Assembly: GCA_004295885.1 (NCBI GenBank)
Contig: SEDG01000001.1
Span: 1-64,000, forward strand
Direction of reading: 5' to 3'
Source of the DNA: Pedobacter sp.
GTDB lineage: Bacteria; Bacteroidota; Bacteroidia; Sphingobacteriales; Sphingobacteriaceae
DNA: 64,000 nt
Position 1 is the first letter of the stretch, and each line of letters opens with the position of its first letter. Shown here piece after piece: positions 36,125-44,863 of this stretch. Below the pieces are notes generated by a model. It was not told where the DNA came from and made no database searches. It was given only the letters and a program-made list of their open reading frames with translations. The translations under genes and the position numbers were made by a program.

Positions 36125-36865
36125 TTGAGACACAACCTTTTGTTGTCCCTATTTTCATTGAGGGACAGGTACAAGCCGAACTTTATTTTATTTCTGTTGG
36201 TATGTTCCATCAGTTCCTGCAGGCTCGTTGGCGCTGTAGATAGTTTACCTGAAGATAAGTTTCGGCTTTCAAAGGCTGATTATGAAATGCTATTCACCGA
36301 TACCCAGTCGACACCAGTAAATTCGGTTGCTAGGAGAGAGGTGGAGAGTAGTTACGGAGATAGTGGGGGGTTGATATTAACTGACCTTAAAAAGGGAGCT
36401 GTGGCAAGCTTAGAAACCATGTCCTTAACGGGGCTAAAACTTTCTAGGGTGAGGCTAGACTTCGACTTTATCACTATTCCATTTAAGATACGACCTTCGA
36501 TCAATGGCTTTCCCGAGCAAATGAACGCTACCTTTAATGGTGCCCTTTATTTGGGTAGGAGAAACGATTCTTATTCGATTACCAAACAGCGAGGGAAGCT
36601 TAAAATACAGGGTACCGGCTATGGGTATGGTGTGTTTTTTGGGGTTGGGTCTGTTACGATGAACCCATTTGTATTGGAAGGTAAAATTGATTACGAGTAC
36701 GATGGTTTTGTGCTGCAAGGCGGTATGGCAGGTATATATGATGCCAAGAAATTTAACATTGGCCTAGCCCTTGGAACTGATTTCTTGATGGATAAAAACA
36801 AGGGAGATTGGATTTATCAGGGTAAGCCTTGGATTGGTATGGTCTTTGGCTTGCAATTGAACTAG
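36125..36865 (+). CDS. Outer-surface lipoprotein of unknown function (TTG start)
   Basis: The open frame starts with TTG at 36125; another in-frame TTG lies at 36158, which gives a shorter lipoprotein signal (NFILFLLVCSISSC). No in-frame ATG precedes the lipobox. The mature protein has amphipathic beta-strands rich in Gly and aromatics (GTGYGYGVFFGVGSVTMNPFV; DYEYDGFVLQGGMAGIYD) and ends in a strand (GMVFGLQLN), so a small outer-membrane barrel or sheet is plausible. It lies 11 nt after the peroxidase gene and closes the operon. Function unknown. Confidence 0.7.
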   Translation: MRHNLLLSLFSLRDRYKPNFILFLLVCSISSCRLVGAVDSLPEDKFRLSKADYEMLFTDTQSTPVNSVARREVESSYGDSGGLILTDLKKGAVASLETMSLTGLKLSRVRLDFDFITIPFKIRPSINGFPEQMNATFNGALYLGRRNDSYSITKQRGKLKIQGTGYGYGVFFGVGSVTMNPFVLEGKIDYEYDGFVLQGGMAGIYDAKKFNIGLALGTDFLMDKNKGDWIYQGKPWIGMVFGLQLN

Positions 36866-36999
36866 GTATTACAATCCATGTGGTTTTGGGTTTACGAAAA
36901 TCTATAGGACAAGAAGTTTTTTTCTATCGTTCCCATATTTCCCTAATAGGATAATGGATTATCAAAACGGACTTTCAACATTAATTTAAGATGCTTCTT

Positions 37000-38445
37000 T
37001 CATTGTTTTTTTGAAGCAATAGGAATCAACATTAGGGCTTCCCAGTTCTTCTGCATACCCTTATTTTTATTTAACTGGGCATTGATCTTTTTCTTGAATA
37101 GCCAGCAAGTGTTTTCCTTCACGGAGGTGCATATCGAGAGTTCCCTTGCGGTTATGCCTGGGTTGGACCTCAATAAGAAAAACATATAGAAAGCTTCTAG
37201 GATAGGAATTTTAATCCTATGGAATACAGTACCTGAAGTCGCCGTTTCCACATAGCCACATTTTGAGCATCTTCTCGCGTATTCAATTTTGCCAGCCCCG
37301 AACTTCTCTTGCCTGCATTTCTTACATCTATATCCATTCTCCCATTTCAACTGAGCCAAGTATTTGATGCAGGAAGCGTCATCGGGATATAATTCCTTAA
37401 ATTCTTTGAAATCCAAGGGCTTTAGGTCTATCCTCGCATCTATTTCATTTTTCAGCTGGCTCTTAAGATAATTATTGTCTGCATCTAACAGCTTGTTGAT
37501 TCTTTCAATTTCTTCACTCTGTGCCCTAACCATCGTTACGTCACTACAGTTCATTACAATCCCATTTATGGCGGGATCGAAGCTCAAGTCTTTGATGAAG
37601 GACTCTAAAATAGCATATTGCCCATTTGACTTCTTTAACCTTAATTCAATCTTGGTGCCTTCAGATTTTGGGCCTACCGCCTTGTTAATGGTTTCGAAGT
37701 AATTGTCTTTGTCCTGGTCGTGGAGAATAGCTAGAATTGAGGTGCCAATGATGTCGTTCTCCGACAGCTCAAATAATCGATAGAAAGATGGGGTGATGTA
37801 ACGAATGAGGTGATCTTTTCCAACAATGGCAATGATATCTGGAGAATGTCTAATTAACGACCTAAACCTCCGTTCACTTTCTATCAAAGCAAGTTCGGCC
37901 TGCTTTCTCTTGGTAATATCTATGCAACAGCCTAACAGGTATTCCTGGCCGTCGCTCGTCTTGATCCTGGTCTTTTTGATCAACACATAGGAATCAGTGC
38001 CATTTCTAAGCGAGAATTCCTCCGAGAAAACTTCCTTGCCGGTTAGGAAAAGTGTTTCTTCTTCTTGCCAAAAGCGGTCTGCCTGGGCCTTTGGAAAAAA
38101 ATCGTAATCGTTCTTGTTTTGGAGTTCGGCCCTTGTTTTGTGTTGGAGGTTACAAAGGGAGTCATTGAAGAAAACCCACCTATGTTGCCTGTCCTTAACA
38201 AATACAGGCATTGGGATTGCATTAAAAATCTGTTCCCAATGTTCTGCATCGATTTCTTCAATACTTCTTTCGCTAATGGGTTTACGGCCCATTTGGTTCA
38301 CCGATTTCCCAACAAGTGCACTATCAACCGAAGCTAGTTTCTTTAGCCCGTATTGATTGACATGTCTAATCGTTAAATCTTCATTTAAGGTTAAGGCAAT
38401 GGCAGAAACAATCTTGCTCAAATACTCTTCTTCTGGTAAACTCAT
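37000..38445 (-). CDS. PAS-PAS protein with IS1595-type transposase zinc ribbon
   Basis: The 481-residue soluble protein has two PAS domains (about 66-182 and 190-305, the first ending in CCIDITKRKQAE) and a short coiled coil (about 305-340). The end resembles the N-terminal part of IS1595/ISXO2 transposases: a zinc ribbon with C374-x-x-C377 and C393-x-x-C396, then SGTVFHRIKIPI and a helix-turn-helix-like segment (about 408-455). The DDE catalytic domain is absent. There is no kinase, so I infer a one-component regulator with a domesticated transposase DNA-binding module. It lies 68 nt after the isomerase gene on the same strand. Confidence 0.85.
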   Translation of the reverse strand: MSLPEEEYLSKIVSAIALTLNEDLTIRHVNQYGLKKLASVDSALVGKSVNQMGRKPISERSIEEIDAEHWEQIFNAIPMPVFVKDRQHRWVFFNDSLCNLQHKTRAELQNKNDYDFFPKAQADRFWQEEETLFLTGKEVFSEEFSLRNGTDSYVLIKKTRIKTSDGQEYLLGCCIDITKRKQAELALIESERRFRSLIRHSPDIIAIVGKDHLIRYITPSFYRLFELSENDIIGTSILAILHDQDKDNYFETINKAVGPKSEGTKIELRLKKSNGQYAILESFIKDLSFDPAINGIVMNCSDVTMVRAQSEEIERINKLLDADNNYLKSQLKNEIDARIDLKPLDFKEFKELYPDDASCIKYLAQLKWENGYRCKKCRQEKFGAGKIEYARRCSKCGYVETATSGTVFHRIKIPILEAFYMFFLLRSNPGITARELSICTSVKENTCWLFKKKINAQLNKNKGMQKNWEALMLIPIASKKQ

Positions 38446-38513
38446 CTAATAATCTATCGAAACACAAAGCTATGGAGAATGTAGTAACCAAAATTAACTA
38501 AAAAACCATTTAA

Positions 38514-39350
38514 TTAACTAGAATATCTTTTCTTTAACAGTGCTTTCATCCACAAGTTAACCTCCCATTGGCTGGCCACGGGTTTTCTGGTATAAGGTAT
38601 GGTGGGCATATAATCTGCAGGGCCGAATTCTGGCGTGATGGTAAAGTCGGGCGTTTTTAGCTCAATTTGATTCGCGATTATTTTATCCCACCAGTTCAAA
38701 TGATGGTTAACGGCGTCCCGCCACTCTGGTGCCCTGGGATCATTTACCTGGCAAGCTTGTGGATGGCCTATTCTTGCATGCAGGTGTCCTGCCCTTTGTA
38801 TGGCATTATCAAGATGTACGCCCTGGTCAGTTAGAAAAGACTCGGAAACATTACACCAATGCGAAAAATCCGCCGTGATTCTTAGAGATGGAAACGCTTC
38901 CAGGTAAGGTTGTATGGCCGCCGCATGAAATGAGAACCTTCCCCGATGAGTTTCATGCAATATCCTCATGTCAAGCTCTTTGGCCAACTCTATGGATTCA
39001 TGGATTAATGCGCAATTATCCTCAAATGATAAAAAGTCACTTCCGGTGTGTGAGTTGATGAGCAAGGGTTTAACATCTGCGGCAGATCTGATGTGCTCGC
39101 CGTAAGAGGTCATGAATTCAGCAAGTGTGTTGCCATGGGCGGCGTATTGCAAGGCAATTACCTCCATCTCATAGTCTGCCTTAAGCTTGTTGATTTCGTA
39201 TTTCTGTTTGTCGTTCAATGGAATAGCCATCTCTACACCGTCGTAACCGGCATGTTTTATCTCTTCAAAAATAGCCTCCAAGGAACCTTCCAGCTGATGG
39301 ACGTAATCGGGAACCATGCCCCAGATTGGGCAAAAGAAATTAATTTTCAT
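38514..39350 (-). CDS. TIM-barrel sugar isomerase/epimerase (AP-endonuclease-2 superfamily)
   Basis: The 278-residue cytoplasmic protein has the xylose-isomerase-like barrel pattern: YDGVEMAIPL (about 34-43), HETHRGRFSF (about 137-146), ITADFSHWCN (metal-binding D/H, about 161-170), HARIGHPQ (about 190-197) and TPEFGP (Glu ligand, about 243). These supply the His/Asp/Glu metal ligands. It is 24 nt downstream of the RhaT gene and probably co-transcribed. It may isomerise or epimerise the sugar brought in by RhaT, but it is not the classical RhaA. Confidence 0.83.
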   Translation of the reverse strand: MKINFFCPIWGMVPDYVHQLEGSLEAIFEEIKHAGYDGVEMAIPLNDKQKYEINKLKADYEMEVIALQYAAHGNTLAEFMTSYGEHIRSAADVKPLLINSHTGSDFLSFEDNCALIHESIELAKELDMRILHETHRGRFSFHAAAIQPYLEAFPSLRITADFSHWCNVSESFLTDQGVHLDNAIQRAGHLHARIGHPQACQVNDPRAPEWRDAVNHHLNWWDKIIANQIELKTPDFTITPEFGPADYMPTIPYTRKPVASQWEVNLWMKALLKKRYSS

Positions 39351-39374
39351 AGTGAGTGCTGTTAAGGATGATAA

Positions 39375-40421
39375 TTATTGTCCGGTTGAATTTAGGTAAC
39401 TGCCATAACCAATTACAAGTGTTGAAATGATGACGATGGCTATCCCTGTAAATATGGTTTTCATGGTAGATGAGTTAGATCCTTTCCATTCCTTGAAATA
39501 AAGGCCCCAGAGGTTGCTAAATGTGATTACGAATGCCATATGGATACTCCAGCTGGCGAAATCATAATCTCCCATCCTAGTAGAACCCATTCCGTAAAAC
39601 ATAAACTGCAGATACCATATTATGCCAGCCAGAGCAGAAAAAAAGTAATTGCTCTTCTGAAAACCGGTCTTTTTTGTGTAATCTCCAGCTGTACGGTTTC
39701 TTACGTTCAATACAATGCACCAAATGATGTTGGTTACAAATCCCCCCATCAGTACCATGATTAAGACGGCGTTATTTTGCCACAATGGGGCAACACCTCG
39801 ACTAATGGCAAGATCTGCCAGGGGTTTGCCAGCACTTAGGCCAAATGCAAAACAAGAGCTTAAAATACCTGAAAAGAGTGCGGTTAAGATGCCCTTACCG
39901 AAATTAAATTCCTTGATCGTTTCTTTCTTTTTCTCGATAGATAATGATCGTTCCTTTAAAATTCCTGCCCATCCACAAACACCGATGCCCAAAAGGCAAA
40001 TAAAAACGCCTGCCAAGGTAGTTAAGCCAGACACATTATTTAGAAGCTGTGAAAATGTCCCATAAAAAATTGGCGGTACCAGTGTGCCCAGTACTGCGCA
40101 TAAGCCCAGGGTAATTGAGAAGCCTAAAGAGAAGCCCAGATAGCGCATAGAAAGTCCGAAGGTCATACTGCCTAAGCCCCAGAGCGAACCGAAAATTAGG
40201 CACCATAACAATGTGCTTGAATCCACATCGCGGAATAGATCAAGGAGGTCGGGAATGGTAAGGTAGCCCGTTAACCATGGCATAACAATCCATGCAGCCA
40301 CCCCACTAATTAGCCAAGAGCTTTCCCATGCCCAATCTTTAACCCTTTTGAAGGGAATTAAAAAGCTGCCAGAGGCAAATCCGCCGATGGCATGCAGTAA
40401 TAGGCCTAAGATAAAGTTCAT
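39375..40421 (-). CDS. rhaT: L-rhamnose/H+ symporter, RhaT family
   Basis: The 348-residue membrane protein has about 10 helices, and its N-terminus FILGLLLHAIGGFASGSFLIPFKRVKDWAWE-type region has the RhaT pattern (GG.A.GSF..P.K.VK.W.WE). SLWGLGSMTFGLSMRYLGFSLGFSI (about 79-103) is also typical. It would import L-rhamnose freed by the GH106 and GH78 enzymes encoded downstream. It is the first gene of a minus-strand operon and is divergent from the PhyH gene across a 486-nt control region. Confidence 0.88.
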   Translation of the reverse strand: MNFILGLLLHAIGGFASGSFLIPFKRVKDWAWESSWLISGVAAWIVMPWLTGYLTIPDLLDLFRDVDSSTLLWCLIFGSLWGLGSMTFGLSMRYLGFSLGFSITLGLCAVLGTLVPPIFYGTFSQLLNNVSGLTTLAGVFICLLGIGVCGWAGILKERSLSIEKKKETIKEFNFGKGILTALFSGILSSCFAFGLSAGKPLADLAISRGVAPLWQNNAVLIMVLMGGFVTNIIWCIVLNVRNRTAGDYTKKTGFQKSNYFFSALAGIIWYLQFMFYGMGSTRMGDYDFASWSIHMAFVITFSNLWGLYFKEWKGSNSSTMKTIFTGIAIVIISTLVIGYGSYLNSTGQ

Positions 40422-40600
40422 ACTTAGATTTAAGGGTTGGTTTGGTTAGGATGCAAATCAATATAATTAATTCCAACTAAACAAAATCCAGCTGTCCACC
40501 ATTTTGAATTAGGGCATTCCAAACTGTATACAAAAGATTGCGCATACTTTTTAATAACATTCTATTTAACTGATAGTGAGTATTTTAATTTATATTTTGG

Positions 40601-40620
40601 AATTGAATATTCAATTGAAT
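40601..40620. promoter_or_regulatory. Overlapping palindromes ATTGAAT/ATTCAAT in rhaT-phyH gap
   Basis: AATTGAATATTCAATT (40601-40616) is a perfect 16-bp palindrome that overlaps the 12-bp palindrome ATTCAATTGAAT (40609-40620). A further half-site ATTCAAT lies at 40819-40825 within GAATTGCAATTC (40811-40822). The rest of the 486-nt gap (40422-40907) holds no gene. A 12-mer TTTAAAATATGT (40694) recurs with one mismatch at 40729. These are candidate regulator sites. Confidence 0.45.
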
Positions 40621-40907
40621 CACACCTTAAAAATTCTTCACCTACCTGCGAAAAAGACATATTTGGCTTTTGTGATTAAACTGATTCTGTGTATTTAAAA
40701 TATGTATTTAATGTTCTGACAATCAAGATTTTAAATATGTTTATGAAAAGGGTTCAAAACCGACTATTTTGCTATTTTATCTATCCAAACTAGCCGTCCA
40801 GATTTTTTCAGAATTGCAATTCAATCCTGATTGCTTCTTATTTGTGTCGTAGAAAATGTGAATAAGAAATTTTTAATCACTATTAGCTAACCTAACCAAA
40901 TATAATT

Positions 40908-41849
40908 ATGGCAATGAACGATGTGCAAGATGTTGCGCCTTTTAAAGAGTCAACTCATTTACTTAACGACCCTCGAGAACTAAGGGCAACTGCCGAACAA
41001 GACGGCTATCTTTTTTTTAAAGCTTTATTACCTGCTGAAGCAATAGCTCAGGTACGGAAAGATGTATTTGAAATCTGTAAAAAAAATGAATTCTTGAAAG
41101 ATGGGACAACGTTAACAGATGGTATCGCAGCTCCCGGATTCATGATCTTGGAATCATCTGTTAACCCCGCCTACTTAAATTACTACAGAGAAATTCAACA
41201 ACTACATTCCTTTCATGCTTTAGCTCATGATCCTAATTTATTAAAAGCATTGAACGTGCTTTTTGATGGGGAAACGCTGGTTCACCCTTTAAAAATCTTA
41301 CGTACCATTTTTCCGCAGGCGCAAAAACATACAACACCACCTCACCAGGATTATTTCCACGTAAGGGGAACTGAAAATACTTGGACAAGTTGGATTCCAC
41401 TTGGCGACTGCGATAAAGAATTAGGTGGCTTAACCTTGGTTCCCGGATCGCAAAATTGGGGGTTATTACCCGAACATCCTGCCGAGGGAGCGGGTTTAAT
41501 TGGAATTAATGTGCCGAGCGATTCTAAATGGGTAATTGGAGAGTTTGCTGCGGGAGATGTGTTGATGTTCCATAGCCACACCGTTCACCAGGGAATCGAC
41601 AACAACTCAGCTGACAGGATCAGGTTATCCATGGACTGTAGGTTCCAGGCCTTGAGTGAGAAAAAAATTGGCCCGGTAGCCGTTAGAAGCCCACACTTAC
41701 ACTGTATTGATTGGGACGGCTTATATAAAAAATGGCCGGCGAACGACCCTTTAAAATATTATTGGAAGGATCTGGGTCTAGAAATTGATCAATCCGCCCC
41801 GCCAACAATTGGCACACCCGAAAATCCACACCCCACAACAATGGGTTAG
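40908..41849 (+). CDS. Phytanoyl-CoA dioxygenase (PhyH)-family protein
   Basis: The 313-residue protein has the Fe(II)/2-oxoglutarate dioxygenase triad: H146-x-D148 in HQDYFH, distal H227 in HSHTVHQG, and the 2-oxoglutarate Arg at R237/R239 (DRIRLSMD). PhyH proteins hydroxylate diverse small substrates, and many bacterial members sit in sugar or secondary-metabolite loci. It is the first gene rightwards from the control gap shared with rhaT. A role in modifying a methylated or acylated sugar is conceivable, but nothing shows the substrate. Confidence 0.85.
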   Translation: MAMNDVQDVAPFKESTHLLNDPRELRATAEQDGYLFFKALLPAEAIAQVRKDVFEICKKNEFLKDGTTLTDGIAAPGFMILESSVNPAYLNYYREIQQLHSFHALAHDPNLLKALNVLFDGETLVHPLKILRTIFPQAQKHTTPPHQDYFHVRGTENTWTSWIPLGDCDKELGGLTLVPGSQNWGLLPEHPAEGAGLIGINVPSDSKWVIGEFAAGDVLMFHSHTVHQGIDNNSADRIRLSMDCRFQALSEKKIGPVAVRSPHLHCIDWDGLYKKWPANDPLKYYWKDLGLEIDQSAPPTIGTPENPHPTTMG

Positions 41850-42010
41850 TTCAGGAAGACGTGCGTGTGAAGTTGATTTGATTTTTTCTTCACCCCATTA
41901 GTATTTAATTCGATTGTAATTGCACGGGGACAAAGTTTTGGCACCGAAATATCATTAGCGCCATGAGGTACGATTAACCGAGTGGCTATACCAACCAAAT
42001 TTAAAAAGGT

Positions 42011-43042
42011 ATGTTACAACAGCAAGGTTTTAATTTTCTAAAAATAGATACCTGTTCTGCTACCCCTAAATATTTACAGGTTAGAGATAGCATAGTTTCT
42101 GCGTTAGAGTGTGGTAAACTGAAAAAAGGTGATGTTTTACCATCTATTAATGACTTAAGTTATATTCTCGATATCTCTAGGGATACGACTGAAAAGGGCT
42201 ATAGGTATCTAAAAAATACTGGGTTTATCAATTCCATACCGGGTAAAGGTTACTACATTTCCAATTCAGAGTACAAAAAAGACATCAGGGTTTGCCTACT
42301 TTTTAACAAACTCTCGGCACATAAAAAGATAATATATGATGCTTTTTCAGATGCGCTTGGCGATCAAGCTTTTATAGATTTTTACATCTATAACAATGAC
42401 TATGCAATCTTCAAAAAGCTCATTAAGAGCACTAAAAACGATTATTCACATTATGTGATCATTCCTCACTTTGTGGATGGTGGGGAAGATGCCTTTGAAA
42501 TCATAGATTCTATTCCGAAGGAAAAACTATTGATCCTAGATAAGCAAGTTCAGGGCGTTAATGGTGATTATGCTTCGATTTATGAAAATTTCGCAACAGA
42601 TATCTATCAGGCGTTAACCACTGTACTGCCAAATCTATCTAAATACAGGGCCATTAAGATTGTATTCCCTAAAAAAAGCTACTATCCCAAGGAGATACTG
42701 AAAGGCATAAAGCTATTCTGTAATCAACATAGCTTCAATTATGTGGTTGTAGATAATATGGAGAAGGAAGTGATTAACAGGGGAGACCTTTACATCAATG
42801 TGATGGAAGATGACCTTGTTCAACTGTTAGAGAAAGTCATTAATTTAGGACTTGAAGTGGGCAAGGACGTCGGAATAATTTCCTATAATGAAACCCCATT
42901 AAAGAAATACATACTCAATGGGATCACTACTGTTTCCACAGATTTCAAAATGATGGGCTATATGGCGGCGCAAGCTGTATTAAACAATAGTAAGGCGAAA
43001 CACGCAGTTCCTTTCAACATTATTCTAAGAGATTCTTTATGA
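42011..43042 (+). CDS. GntR-type transcriptional regulator with LacI-like sensor
   Basis: The 343-residue protein has a GntR winged helix (about 18-88: PKYLQVRDSIVSALECGKL, then LPSINDLSYILDISRDTTEKGYRYL) and a larger C-terminal domain like a periplasmic-binding-protein sensor. Bacteroidota regulators of this architecture answer to free sugars. The gene overlaps the GH110 gene by 4 nt, so it is the first gene of the glycosidase operon. It probably controls rhaT and the rhamnosidases, perhaps through the ATTGAAT sites at 40601-40620; that link is inferred. Confidence 0.88.
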   Translation: MLQQQGFNFLKIDTCSATPKYLQVRDSIVSALECGKLKKGDVLPSINDLSYILDISRDTTEKGYRYLKNTGFINSIPGKGYYISNSEYKKDIRVCLLFNKLSAHKKIIYDAFSDALGDQAFIDFYIYNNDYAIFKKLIKSTKNDYSHYVIIPHFVDGGEDAFEIIDSIPKEKLLILDKQVQGVNGDYASIYENFATDIYQALTTVLPNLSKYRAIKIVFPKKSYYPKEILKGIKLFCNQHSFNYVVVDNMEKEVINRGDLYINVMEDDLVQLLEKVINLGLEVGKDVGIISYNETPLKKYILNGITTVSTDFKMMGYMAAQAVLNNSKAKHAVPFNIILRDSL

Positions 43043-44838
43043 TTATAACTTATCAAGGAAGACATTTAAATCAAGGCCTAAAGTTTGATTTTCTAGTTAA
43101 GCTCATCAGCCTGATGACCCTGACAACAATTCTCTTTTGCCAAACCGCTCTTGCCCAAAATAAAACAGTCTTTGTTGCCGCTAGTCCAAAAGGAGAAGAT
43201 GCTACGCTTTCCGTGATTAGCGCACTTAAAAAGTGCCGAGAAACCAAGGCCACGAAACTTGTTTTCACAAAGGGTACTTATACTTTCGAGCCTGACTTTG
43301 CGACGGAAAAATATGTGTTTGTAAGTAATAACGACGAGGGGTTAAAGCGCTTTGTATTTGATCTTTCGGGAATGAGAGATCTGGAAATAGATGGACAGGG
43401 TTCTCAGTTTATATTCAATGGTTTTCTTTGCCCTTTTTTACTGCAACGCTCGAAAAGAATAACCGTAAAAAATCTATCGATTGATTTTAAGCGCACGTTT
43501 CATTCCGAAGGAACAATCATAGCTGCCTACAAGGACAGTTTAGACATTGCTTTTACCAAAGCTTACCCCTATAGCGTTCATAACAACAAGTTAATGTTTA
43601 CCGGAGATCAGGTGATTGGTAAAGATAATGGAGGCGAACCTAAGCGGGTTAACTATCCATTTTGGCATCTACTGGAGTTTGATGCTATTAAACGGGAACC
43701 AGTACAAACTGCATTTGATTATCTTAATGTCCAAAATATGGTTGTAAAAGATCTCGGACCAGGACGCGTACGCATTCACTTTCCAAGATTAAAGGGTTCG
43801 ATAGGCAACACCTTGATCTTTAATGCGACAGACAGATTGGTGCCAGGATTTACCATTTCCGATAGCGAGGATGTAAGTGTTCGAAACATTACAATTTTTC
43901 ATGCAGGTGGAGTGGGAATACTTGCCCAGCGCACTAATAACATTTTAGTGGATAGTGTCAAGGTAATCGCCGCTCCAGGTAGAATGGTAAGTACCGCGGC
44001 AGATGCCACACACTTCGTGAACTGTGGTGGAAAGATAACCCTACAACATTCAACCTTCGAGAGCATGATGGATGATGCCACGAATATCCATGGGATTTAT
44101 GTGAAGATCATGAAAATAATTTCACCTAATGAAGTGGTAGTAAAATTAATGCATTACCAACAATTTGGCTTCGACTTTCTTGCCCCAAATTCAAAAATTG
44201 AGATTACTGAAGCAGAAAGCCTAATAACCTATGGCGAGACAACGGTGTTGAAGACGGAACGGTTAAACAAGGAATTTACGAGAATTACCATGAAGGACCC
44301 GCTTTCTTCCAAGGTTAAAGTGGGGGATGTAATCGCGTCAACTGAGCAGTATCCGGACGTGTTGATGAAGAATTGTTCGGTGCAAAAAAACCGGGCTCGA
44401 GGTATCCTGTTAGGCTCAAGAGGTAAAATAGTGATTGATGGTAACTATTTTCATACCCACTGTGCCGCTATCAATTTAGAGGGTGATGGCCGATATTGGT
44501 TTGAACAATCGGGTGTAAGAGATCTGACTATTAGAAACAATACTTTCGACAACTGTAATTACGGTTTCATGCTGGGGTTGGGTGTTATAATGGTTAGTTC
44601 TGGTATTGAGGAGCACAAGAAAGCCGAAAGCAGATACAACAGAAATATCTTAATTGAGCGAAATACCTTCAAAATCTTCAATCCCTGTATTTTAAGTGGC
44701 TACTCGGTTGACAATCTCACTTTTCGCAACAATAAAATCGAAAAAACCACTGATTATGAGTTTTTGGATTGGTTTAAGAACATGAACCTCCAAAATTTCA
44801 TGCTTACAAATTCTTCCAATCTAAAAATTGAAAAATAG
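43039..44838 (+). CDS. GH110 alpha-galactosidase (GlaB-like beta-helix)
   Basis: The 599-residue protein has a long N-terminal signal region (cleavage near ALAQ, about 40) and a right-handed parallel beta-helix. The segment AADATHFVNCGGKITLQHSTFESMMDDATNIHGIYV (about 319-354, given here only as landmarks: ADATHF, MMDDATNIHG) matches the GH110 active-site region with its Asp pair and His. Known GH110 enzymes remove terminal alpha-1,3-galactose. The start ATG overlaps the regulator's stop (ATGA), so translation is coupled. It would act in the periplasm or at the surface. Confidence 0.85.
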   Translation: MIITYQGRHLNQGLKFDFLVKLISLMTLTTILFCQTALAQNKTVFVAASPKGEDATLSVISALKKCRETKATKLVFTKGTYTFEPDFATEKYVFVSNNDEGLKRFVFDLSGMRDLEIDGQGSQFIFNGFLCPFLLQRSKRITVKNLSIDFKRTFHSEGTIIAAYKDSLDIAFTKAYPYSVHNNKLMFTGDQVIGKDNGGEPKRVNYPFWHLLEFDAIKREPVQTAFDYLNVQNMVVKDLGPGRVRIHFPRLKGSIGNTLIFNATDRLVPGFTISDSEDVSVRNITIFHAGGVGILAQRTNNILVDSVKVIAAPGRMVSTAADATHFVNCGGKITLQHSTFESMMDDATNIHGIYVKIMKIISPNEVVVKLMHYQQFGFDFLAPNSKIEITEAESLITYGETTVLKTERLNKEFTRITMKDPLSSKVKVGDVIASTEQYPDVLMKNCSVQKNRARGILLGSRGKIVIDGNYFHTHCAAINLEGDGRYWFEQSGVRDLTIRNNTFDNCNYGFMLGLGVIMVSSGIEEHKKAESRYNRNILIERNTFKIFNPCILSGYSVDNLTFRNNKIEKTTDYEFLDWFKNMNLQNFMLTNSSNLKIEK

Positions 44839-44863
44839 CCACTACAGGATAAATTTACAGCTA

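Noticed and set aside
37000..37450. An IS1595-family insertion sequence
   Set aside because: Only the zinc-ribbon and helix-turn-helix-like end is present, fused in frame to PAS domains. No DDE catalytic domain or terminal inverted repeats were seen.
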